Shown here piece after piece: positions 17,699 through 24,315 of a DNA stretch of 64,000 nt; the stretch's first letter is position 1, and the number at the start of each line of letters is the position of its first letter. The translations under genes and the position numbers were made by a program. Origin of the DNA: an uncultured Sutterellaceae bacterium (GTDB taxonomy: Bacteria > Pseudomonadota > Gammaproteobacteria > Burkholderiales > Burkholderiaceae_F); NCBI GenBank assembly GCA_902797695.1, contig CADBTW010000065.1, forward strand, positions 48,087 to 112,086, read 5' to 3'. Below the pieces are notes generated by a model, which saw only the letters and a list, made by a program, of their open reading frames with translations, ran no database searches and was not told where the DNA came from.

Positions 17699-18769
17699 TC
17701 ACCCGCGGGGAATCACGACGCGCTCCATCACTTCGGGATCCGTGACAACGCAACGTGCGGCGATCCCCTCCGTCATCCAGACCGTCGTGCAGTCCGAACT
17801 CATCAGCACGGCGTTGAGATCCCCCCTTCGGGAGAGCACCTCCCGTGCCCGCTTTCCGCCGAGCGCGAAAAGGGCCGTGCACCAGGCATCCGCCTTGGCG
17901 CCGTCCCTGTCGACGATAGTGACGGAGGAGAGATCCGTCTCCACCGGGTACCCGGTCTTCGGGGAAAGAATGTGCCCGTAGGTCTTTCCGCCCGCCTCGA
18001 TGTTCCGCTCGTAAGCGCCGGAGGTAATCACTGATTCCGACTCTGCCTCGAGCACCGCGAAGAAGCCGTTTCGCTCCTCGCGCGGATGCTGCAGCCCGAT
18101 ACGCCAGGGCTTTCCGCCGGGCGCCGTGCCGAGAAGGACCACGTTCCCCCCGAGGTTGAGGAGCGCGCGCTTCGCCCCGAGCGACTCGAGGTAACGGGCG
18201 AGCCGCGTGCCGATGTCGCCCTTCGCAATCCCGCCCATGTCGATGTCCTGCCCCGGGGCGATCCGGATGAAGTGCCGCCCGTCCCGCTCTGAAACCCGGA
18301 CCTTCTTCCAGTCGACGTACTTCAGGGCTTCCTCGATCTTTTCCTTCGGCGGCACCGACTTCCCGCCGAAGCCGATCTTCCAGACGTCGACCACTTTCCC
18401 GATCGTGGGCTCAAAAGCGCCGTCCGAGTCCCTCGCAACCGTAAGGGCCGCGCTGACATCCTCTGCGGTTTCCTGCGGAACCTCGACCTCGTGGCCGGAA
18501 TTCCGGATCACGTCGAGAAGGGGACTCGCGTCGGAATGCACGGTCATCAGCCCGGCGAGCCGGTTCATTTCCTCCTGTGCGAGGTCGATCCACTTCTTCG
18601 CCTGCTCGGCTGTCGGTCCGTAGACCCGGAAGGAAACAACCGTATCCATTGAGAACGTCGTCCGGTCTGCGAAGCCCTCTGCCTCGGGCTGGAGGGCCTC
18701 GCTTCCGCGGCACCAGGCGACCGCTGCAAGCGGCAGAAGGGAGGAAAGAAGGCGGCGGCGGGAAATCAT
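17699..18769 (-). CDS. apbE: FAD:protein FMN transferase (ApbE)
   Basis: Attaches FMN covalently to a threonine or serine of partner flavoproteins in the periplasm. About 356 residues starting MISRRRLL: a basic N-terminus and a hydrophobic stretch consistent with a signal or Tat-like export sequence. The cysteine in AVAWC is not in a good lipobox because of the tryptophan at -1. ApbE landmarks are FSMDTVVSFRVYG, DIDMGGIAKGDIG, LLNLGGNVVLLG and LSPKTGYPV, plus DAWCTALFALG near the C-terminus. ATG at 18767-18769 with GGAG nine bases upstream is preferred over an earlier in-frame TTG. It lies behind a terminator downstream of its probable substrate, the FMN-binding protein. Confidence 0.93.
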   Translation of the reverse strand: MISRRRLLSSLLPLAAVAWCRGSEALQPEAEGFADRTTFSMDTVVSFRVYGPTAEQAKKWIDLAQEEMNRLAGLMTVHSDASPLLDVIRNSGHEVEVPQETAEDVSAALTVARDSDGAFEPTIGKVVDVWKIGFGGKSVPPKEKIEEALKYVDWKKVRVSERDGRHFIRIAPGQDIDMGGIAKGDIGTRLARYLESLGAKRALLNLGGNVVLLGTAPGGKPWRIGLQHPREERNGFFAVLEAESESVITSGAYERNIEAGGKTYGHILSPKTGYPVETDLSSVTIVDRDGAKADAWCTALFALGGKRAREVLSRRGDLNAVLMSSDCTTVWMTEGIAARCVVTDPEVMERVVIPRG

Positions 18770-18782
18770 GCGGAAAAACTCC

Positions 18783-18816
18783 AAAAACAAAGGGCGCCCT
18801 TTGTGGACGCCCTTTT
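18783..18816 (-). terminator. Terminator between FMN-binding gene and apbE
   Basis: Minus-strand AAAGGGCG pairs with CGCCCTTT, also nested with the perfect palindrome ACAAAGGGCGCCCTTTGT, followed by GTTTTT. The apbE ribosome site begins right after the T-run, so apbE is probably expressed by readthrough at a lower level. Confidence 0.78.
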
Positions 18817-18854
18817 CAAGCCTCTAGGACTTTCGTTCTTTCAGAATGAAAGAA

Positions 18855-19181
18855 TTACTTGGCCTTGGCGAGAGCCTGGTCAACAGCGGCGATGATGCCC
18901 TTGGAGGAAAGGGTCGCGCCGGAAACGGTGGCAACACCCTTCGTGCCATTGGCCTTGACGATGGCCGGGATGACGCCGGACTCAGCGCCCTTGTAGATCA
19001 TCGGGGTTTCTTTCTGATCGAGGACCTTCACGGAAGCGATCTTGCCGCCCTTGACGACAACCTGAGCCTTGATGGTGCTGGCCTTGCCCTGGCCTTCACC
19101 AACGTAGGTGCCATCCTTGTAAGCAGCATTCGCGCCAGTGGCGAGAAGAGCGGCGGCAGCCAGAACGAGCAGTTTCTTCAT
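18855..19181 (-). CDS. Secreted FMN-binding domain protein (likely ApbE substrate)
   Basis: A 108-residue protein with a clear Sec signal peptide (KKLLVLAAAALLATGANA, cleavage after residue 19). A single FMN-binding domain follows, containing the flavinylation motif SGAT at residues 87-90, with Thr90 as the predicted FMN attachment site. Such small periplasmic domains shuttle electrons from a membrane quinol dehydrogenase to soluble reductases. The motif is normally preceded three residues earlier by aspartate; here that position is Ala84. It lies between the flavoprotein reductase gene (235 bases upstream) and apbE, which supports the assignment. AGGA precedes the ATG by 11 bases. Confidence 0.9.
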   Translation of the reverse strand: MKKLLVLAAAALLATGANAAYKDGTYVGEGQGKASTIKAQVVVKGGKIASVKVLDQKETPMIYKGAESGVIPAIVKANGTKGVATVSGATLSSKGIIAAVDQALAKAK

Positions 19182-19417
19182 GATGTATATCTTCCTATGG
19201 ATAAAGAGGACATTGCCTCTCAGGTGTTTGCGGGGGAGACTGCCATTCTACGTACAGCCCTTCCCTTTCGACGTGCTAATCATAATACGGGCAGGAGGGG
19301 ATGTGAGGGACGATTACCCTTCAGAACAATCCCCTAATACTTCTTAACATTCAGCGCGTAGACCGTAATTGGTAGAAATCCGGCCTGCGGCGCCTGTTCT
19401 GCCCGAAACCTGCTTCC
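19182..19417 (-). other. Intergenic region between flavoprotein reductase and FMN-binding genes
   Basis: A 236-base gap without an ORF of interest. It has no convincing intrinsic terminator and no clear -35/-10 pair. Its AT-rich centre (about 19280-19370) is where a second promoter for the small FMN protein would be expected. Confidence 0.4.
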
Positions 19418-20827
19418 TTACTTCGCGAGGCGGGAGTAGATGAAGGCCTGCTCGCCGGCAGCGTGGCCGAAGGTCACGATGTCAGCCTGGGCGTTGCCGC
19501 CGAGGCGGTTTCCGCCGTGGACTCCCCCCGTCACTTCGCCGGCGGCGAAGAGTCCGGGGATCACCTTGCCCTGCTTGTCAAAGACCTGGGTCTTCGCGTT
19601 GATCTGGATGCCGCCCATCGTGTGGTGGACTGCCGGCGTCACCTTGATCGCGTAGAACGGGGCCTTGTTCAGGGCGCGCGGGAGGCTCGCCCGGCCGAAC
19701 TTCTTGTCGGCCTTGGCGGAAACGGCGGCACCGTACTCCTGCATCGTCGCCTTGAGGGCGTCGGCCGGAACCTTCATCTTGGCGGCGATTTCGTCAAGGG
19801 AGTTGCCCGTGACCGTGTAGGGCTGCTTGATGTAGTTGTTCGTTGCCTTCAGGGACTTCTGCATGTCGGAGTCGAAGAAGAGGAAAGCGGCCTTGCCGGT
19901 CTGCTTCAGGATCGCGGCGGAGACGTTGTCACGGGTCTCGAGCTCGTTATAGAAGCGCTTACCTTCGGCATTCACGAGGATGGCGCCGTTCCCGCGGACA
20001 GCCTCGGTGATCATTTCCCCGCCGTTCGGAACAACCGTCGGATGGGTCTGGATCTCCTTCATGTCGATCAGGTTCGCGCCGAACTTCTGCGCCATGAGGA
20101 GGCCGTCACCGGTCGCGCCGGGATGGTTCGTCGTGGAGAAGCCCTTCAGGCGCGGAACGTACCCGGCGACCATGTCGTTGTTCGCGCCGAAGCCGCCGGC
20201 CGCAATGACGACCGCCTTCGAGTGGATCGTGTATTCGCCCTGCGGGCCCTTCACGCGGATGCCGGCCGCGGCACCCTTGCCGTTCTTCAGGATTTCCTCG
20301 GCCCGGGTGTTCACACGGAGGTCGATCTTGCGCTGCTCGGCCGCAGCGTTGAGCGCGCGGACCACTTCGGCGCCAACGAGGCCGCCGCCGGTGGGACGAT
20401 GGGTGCGGGGCTTCGACGCGCCGGCCATCAGGCCGACGTCATGGAGGTCTGCGCCAAGGGCGAGGAGCCAGTCAACCGAATCCTTCGCGTGCTCGGAGAG
20501 ATAGCGGACGAGCTCGGGGTTGTTCTTCCAGTGGCCGCCCTTCATCGTGTCATAGAACATGATCTCGGGGCTGTCGTAGGTTCCCTTCGCCTGCTGAAGC
20601 GGTGTGGAGGCAGCGTTCAGGCCTCCGGCCGCACGGGTCGTGTTGCCGCCCGGGAAAGCCATTTTCTCAACCACGATCACCTTCGCGCCAAGGTCGTGGG
20701 CCTCGACTGCGGCCGAAAGGCCGGCACCGCCGGCTCCGACGATGACGATGTCCGTGCTGGCATCCTGGGCCGCGTTGGCAACGCCGAAGGCTGCCGCGAG
20801 AGCAAGGGCGATAACTGCTTTTTTCAT
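19418..20827 (-). CDS. Periplasmic fumarate-reductase-like FAD flavoprotein (flavocytochrome c-type catalytic domain)
   Basis: A 469-residue secreted FAD protein: signal peptide KKAVIALALAAAFGVANA, dinucleotide-binding IVGAGGAGLSAA at about residues 29-40, and VVEKMAFPGGNTTRAAGG. Catalytic-domain residues of soluble fumarate reductases are visible: His235 (TTNHPGATGDG), Arg278 (EAVRGNGAIL, the usual proton donor), His402 (VHHTMGG) and Arg441 (GGNRLGGNA). It has no heme motif and no FMN domain, so electrons probably come from the separate FMN protein encoded downstream. At the position usually holding a substrate-contacting threonine, twelve after the histidine, it has Gln247. The substrate (fumarate, urocanate, an acrylate or another) cannot be assigned. 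Confidence 0.92.
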   Translation of the reverse strand: MKKAVIALALAAAFGVANAAQDASTDIVIVGAGGAGLSAAVEAHDLGAKVIVVEKMAFPGGNTTRAAGGLNAASTPLQQAKGTYDSPEIMFYDTMKGGHWKNNPELVRYLSEHAKDSVDWLLALGADLHDVGLMAGASKPRTHRPTGGGLVGAEVVRALNAAAEQRKIDLRVNTRAEEILKNGKGAAAGIRVKGPQGEYTIHSKAVVIAAGGFGANNDMVAGYVPRLKGFSTTNHPGATGDGLLMAQKFGANLIDMKEIQTHPTVVPNGGEMITEAVRGNGAILVNAEGKRFYNELETRDNVSAAILKQTGKAAFLFFDSDMQKSLKATNNYIKQPYTVTGNSLDEIAAKMKVPADALKATMQEYGAAVSAKADKKFGRASLPRALNKAPFYAIKVTPAVHHTMGGIQINAKTQVFDKQGKVIPGLFAAGEVTGGVHGGNRLGGNAQADIVTFGHAAGEQAFIYSRLAK

Positions 20828-20874
20828 TTTCTCTCCAGATTTGCGAACCGAGGACTTTCCCTAGTCCGCACAGA

Positions 20875-20889
20875 ATACCTATTAGGTAT
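20875..20889. promoter_or_regulatory. Palindromic operator candidate upstream of the flavoprotein reductase
   Basis: Perfect inverted repeat ATACCTA-T-TAGGTAT. It lies just downstream of the predicted transcription start and 48-62 bases before the start codon, which suits a repressor or a LuxR/NarL-type regulator. The half-site TACCTA resembles NarL-family heptamers, but the identity of the regulator is unknown. Confidence 0.55.
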
Positions 20890-20904
20890 GACGAATAGCC
20901 CGAA

Positions 20905-20932
20905 ATTATAGGCAATTCCCAAGAATTATCAA
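20905..20932 (-). promoter_or_regulatory. Sigma-70 promoter of the flavoprotein reductase
   Basis: Minus-strand -35 TTGATA (20927-20932), 16-base spacer, perfect -10 TATAAT (20905-20910). Predicted start is near 20898, giving a leader of about 70 bases with GGAGAG just before the ATG. Confidence 0.75.
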
Positions 20933-20965
20933 CAAAATAATCATAAAGAGGTACAAAAATTACTT

Positions 20966-20997
20966 AAAAAAAGCGGATCCCCGAAGGAATCCGCTTT
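20966..20997 (-). terminator. glnS terminator
   Basis: Minus-strand AAAGCGGATTCC, loop TTCG, GGGATCCGCTTT, then a run of seven T residues. It lies 55 bases past the glnS stop. Confidence 0.9.
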
Positions 20998-21051
20998 GCT
21001 TTCCTGACGAAAGGCGGCCCCGGCCGAGGCCGCCTCCGGACGATGCCGTCC

Positions 21052-23127
21052 TTACATCTTTCCCTTGGAGTCCCTAAGGGTAACGGAAAGGTTGAAAACA
21101 GGGTGATCCGGCGCGTGATCCACGCGATCGGCAACAAAGTAGCCGTTCCGCTCGAACTGGAACTTCTCGTCGGGCTTCGCGGCGGCAAGCGCGGGTTCCA
21201 CGAATCCCTTGAGGACTTCCTTCGAATTAGGATTGAGAAGCTCGCGGTAGTCCTTGCCCTCCACCGAATCCGGATGAGCCACTTCGAAGAGGCGGCCGTA
21301 GACCCGGAACTCGGCCGGGACGCCAGCCTTCGCGTCCACCCAGTGGATCGTCGCCTTCGCCTTGATCGAATCGGCGCCGGCGGAGCCGCTCTTCGTCTCG
21401 GGGAAGTAGCGGGCGTGAACCGCCGTGACCCGGCCCGAAGCGTCCCGCTCACAGCTCACAGGCTCGATGATGTAGGCGGCACGGAGCCGGACGCGCTTCG
21501 GAGCAGAGCCGTCCTTAGGAAGCGTGAGGCGCTTGTAGCCCTTCGGCGGATCAAGAGAGAAGTCCCCTTCCTCGATCCAGAGTTCACGCGAGAAGGGCAC
21601 CTTCCGCGTTCCCATCTCGGGCTTTTTCGGATGGTTGCTCGCTTCCATCTCCTCGGCATGCCCTTCCGGGTAGTTGTCGATCACGAGCTTCAGGGGGCGG
21701 AGCACCGCCATCCGGCGCTCGGCTTTCGAGTCGAGATCCTCGCGAAGCGCGTTCTCAAGCACGGAGTAATCAATGCAGCTGTCCGAAACCTTTGAAACGC
21801 CGCAGTTCTCGACGAACCTCCGAATCGACTCGGGGGTGTAGCCGCGACGCCTGATGCCGACGATCGTCGGCATCCGGGGGTCGTCCCATCCGTCCACAAG
21901 CCCTTCCTTCACGAGCGTGATCAGCTTTCGCTTCGAAAGGACGACATTCGTGAGGTTGAGGCGGTTGAACTCGTGCTGGTGGGAAAGCATGAAGAAGTTC
22001 GGCCGGACAACGTCAAGCGCCGACTGGAGGAGCGGCGTGAAGTTTTCGGGATGCTCGAGGAGAAGCCCGAACGCCTCGCGCCCGGCTTCGTTGTCGGGGG
22101 ACACCTTTTCACCCTTCGCTGCCGAGTCCCTGAAGAGTGCCCGCATCCGCTCCTCGGGCTGCGACTGCCCGAGCTTCCCCTCGGCCTTCACGGCAGCCTC
22201 AAGGAAAGCGCCGGCGCGGTCGTCGCGCCCGGCCGCCATTTCCGCGACGAGCGCCCGGGCCTCCTCGTACTGCGGCGCGCGGAGAACCGGAATGATCCTT
22301 TCAAGCGCCCAGTCGTAGAACGGCCGCTGGTCCTCGAACTCGAGCGTGCAGATCGAGTGCGTGATGTTCTCAAGCGAATCCTCGATCGGATGCGCGAACG
22401 TGTACATCGGATAGATGCACCACTCGTTCCCGGTTTCCTGATGCTCAACGAAACGGATGCGGTAAATTGCCGGGTCGCGCAGGTTCACGTTCGGGCTCGC
22501 CATGTCGATCTTCGCCCGGAGCACCATCGAGCCTTCGGGGTGCTTTCCCGCCTTCATCTCGCGGAAAAGCCTGAGGTTTTCCTCGGAGGAGCGGTCGCGG
22601 TACGGGGAATTTTTCCCGGGCTCCGTAAGCGTTCCGCGGTTCGCGTGCATTTCCTCCTGGCTCTGCTCGTCGACGTAGGCGTATCCGACCTTCACGAGGT
22701 ACTCGGCGAACTCGTACATCCACTTGAAGTACGAGCTCGCGTGGTAGAGGTTGTTCTCCTTCTCGTCCTCCCAGTTGAAGCCAAGCCACTTCACAGCGTC
22801 CTTGATCGACTCGACGTACTCCGTGCTTTCCTTCCCGGGATTGGTGTCGTCGAACCTCATGTGGCAGCGGCCGCCGAATTCCTTCGCAAGGCCGAAATTG
22901 AGGCAGATGCTCTTCGCATGGCCGATGTGGAGGTAGCCGTTCGGTTCCGGGGGAAAGCGCGTGCGGATCTCCGCCGAATCCTCCGGGCCCTTTTCCTGCT
23001 CGGAGTAGGGCGCCGGGTGGCCGCACCACCTGCGCGGCCTGGTAGCACCTCTCCTGATGTCATCCTCGATCAGCGTGCGGATGAAATTGGCGCCGGCAGA
23101 CGCCGGCTTTTCGTTTTCAACGGCCAT
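21052..23127 (-). CDS. glnS: Glutamine--tRNA ligase with internal insertion
   Basis: Charges tRNA-Gln. The class I signature is present: FPPEPNGYLHIGHAKSICLN carries HIGH, and VVLSKRKL at about residues 396-401 is the KMSKS equivalent. GlnRS-specific stretches such as FDDTNPGKE and HQHEFNRLNL are clear, and a C-terminal beta-barrel anticodon domain follows. At 691 residues it is well over the 554 of E. coli. Much of the excess is about 95 residues at positions 284-378, inserted just before the HQHEFNRLNL segment in the catalytic domain. That stretch is rich in Ala/Glu/Arg and predicted helical. ATG at 23125-23127. GlnRS implies direct tRNA-Gln charging in this organism. Confidence 0.96.
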   Translation of the reverse strand: MAVENEKPASAGANFIRTLIEDDIRRGATRPRRWCGHPAPYSEQEKGPEDSAEIRTRFPPEPNGYLHIGHAKSICLNFGLAKEFGGRCHMRFDDTNPGKESTEYVESIKDAVKWLGFNWEDEKENNLYHASSYFKWMYEFAEYLVKVGYAYVDEQSQEEMHANRGTLTEPGKNSPYRDRSSEENLRLFREMKAGKHPEGSMVLRAKIDMASPNVNLRDPAIYRIRFVEHQETGNEWCIYPMYTFAHPIEDSLENITHSICTLEFEDQRPFYDWALERIIPVLRAPQYEEARALVAEMAAGRDDRAGAFLEAAVKAEGKLGQSQPEERMRALFRDSAAKGEKVSPDNEAGREAFGLLLEHPENFTPLLQSALDVVRPNFFMLSHQHEFNRLNLTNVVLSKRKLITLVKEGLVDGWDDPRMPTIVGIRRRGYTPESIRRFVENCGVSKVSDSCIDYSVLENALREDLDSKAERRMAVLRPLKLVIDNYPEGHAEEMEASNHPKKPEMGTRKVPFSRELWIEEGDFSLDPPKGYKRLTLPKDGSAPKRVRLRAAYIIEPVSCERDASGRVTAVHARYFPETKSGSAGADSIKAKATIHWVDAKAGVPAEFRVYGRLFEVAHPDSVEGKDYRELLNPNSKEVLKGFVEPALAAAKPDEKFQFERNGYFVADRVDHAPDHPVFNLSVTLRDSKGKM

Positions 23128-23269
23128 GACTTCTCTGTTCTTGTCTGGTAATGGAACTGTCCGGGCAGGGCACGCGGCAATTCCGCAGTCCTCGCGCCGG
23201 ACGTTCCCTAGATTCTAATCTGAATGCCCAACCCACCCGCCTCCGGCGGCGTCTCCGGCGGAAGGAGGA

Positions 23270-24157
23270 TCAGGGCTTCTTTCTCGGAAGCCTCGCGATC
23301 AGGCTCGAAGTGTCCCAGCGCCTGCCGCCGAGGCTCGCAACGTCGCCGTAGAACTGGTCGACAAGCGCGGTGAGCGGCAGGGAGGAGCCGTTCCTTCTCG
23401 CCTCGTCGAGAGCGATCCCGAGATCCTTCCTCATCCATTCCGTGGCGAAGCCGAAATCGAATTCCCCCTTCGCCATCGTGCTTCCGCGGTTCGTCATCTG
23501 CCAGGAACCGGCCGCACCCTTTTCGAGCACCGGGAGCACCCTTTCGATATCGAGCCCCGCGTTCTGCCCGAAGGCCACGGCTTCCGCGAGACCCTGCACG
23601 ATCCCGGCGATGCAGATCTGGTTCATCATCTTCGCAAGCTGCCCGGAACCCGGGCCGCCGATTCTGGTGACCGCGCAGGAGAAGGCCATCGCGGCCGAAC
23701 GTCCTCTCTCGACCACGTCCTCGTCCCCGCCGCACATCACGGTGAGGACGCCCTTCTCCGCGCCCGACTGGCCACCCGATACCGGGGCGTCGACAAAACC
23801 AACTCCCGCCTTCGAGCAGGCGTCGTAAAGCTCTCGGGCGAGGAGCGCCGAGTCCGTGGTGTCGTCCCAGAGAATCGCGCCCTTCCGCATTCCGGCGAGC
23901 GCGCCGCGGTCCCCGTAGACCACTTCGCGCACGTCCTTGTCACGCCCGACGCAGATGAAGACGATGTCCGCGCCTGATGCCGCCTCCCGGGGTGTCTCAG
24001 CAGCCCGTCCCCCGAACTCCTTCGCCCAGCGGAGCGCCTTTTCCTGGGTACGGTTGAAGACGGTGACCTCAAGCCCCGCCTTTGCGAGATGCCCTGCCAT
24101 GGGGTAGCCCATGACGCCGAGCCCGATGAATGCCGCACGCTTCAAAGCGCCTTCCAT
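23270..24157 (-). CDS. NAD(P)-dependent beta-hydroxyacid dehydrogenase (tartronate semialdehyde reductase / 3-hydroxyisobutyrate dehydrogenase family)
   Basis: A 295-residue member of the 3-hydroxyisobutyrate dehydrogenase family. It has an N-terminal Rossmann motif GLGVMGYPMAGHL (residues about 12-24), DAPVSGGQSGAEKG (substrate loop), and the catalytic-lysine helix GSGQLAKMMNQ near residue 170. Length is typical (about 290-300). Relatives reduce tartronate semialdehyde, succinic semialdehyde or 3-hydroxyisobutyrate; the sequence alone does not settle which. It lies between the racemase gene and glnS with no pathway partners beside it. A terminator-like structure separates it from the racemase gene. 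Confidence 0.88.
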   Translation of the reverse strand: MEGALKRAAFIGLGVMGYPMAGHLAKAGLEVTVFNRTQEKALRWAKEFGGRAAETPREAASGADIVFICVGRDKDVREVVYGDRGALAGMRKGAILWDDTTDSALLARELYDACSKAGVGFVDAPVSGGQSGAEKGVLTVMCGGDEDVVERGRSAAMAFSCAVTRIGGPGSGQLAKMMNQICIAGIVQGLAEAVAFGQNAGLDIERVLPVLEKGAAGSWQMTNRGSTMAKGEFDFGFATEWMRKDLGIALDEARRNGSSLPLTALVDQFYGDVASLGGRRWDTSSLIARLPRKKP

Positions 24158-24180
24158 GATTCCGTCCTCCCTTCGCTCAC

Positions 24181-24249
24181 AAAAAAGGCGAACCGCTCCG
24201 TCTTCCAGGCAGGATCATCTCCGTGCCGGAAGCAGACAACCGGTCCGCC
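24181..24249 (-). terminator. Probable terminator downstream of racemase gene
   Basis: Minus-strand GGCGGACCG pairs with CGGTTCGCC around a long, partly structured loop, followed by six T residues. The long loop lowers confidence. Confidence 0.5.
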
Positions 24250-24315
24250 TCATCCCATCCCGGGGAAGGCGCTTCCTCTGCATGGTTGCGGAGAAAGGCC
24301 TCCTCCAACGGCTTC

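Noticed and set aside
21973-23151. 392-codon plus-strand frame opposite glnS
   Set aside because: Shadow frame; its low-complexity Val/Leu/Arg composition mirrors glnS codon use.
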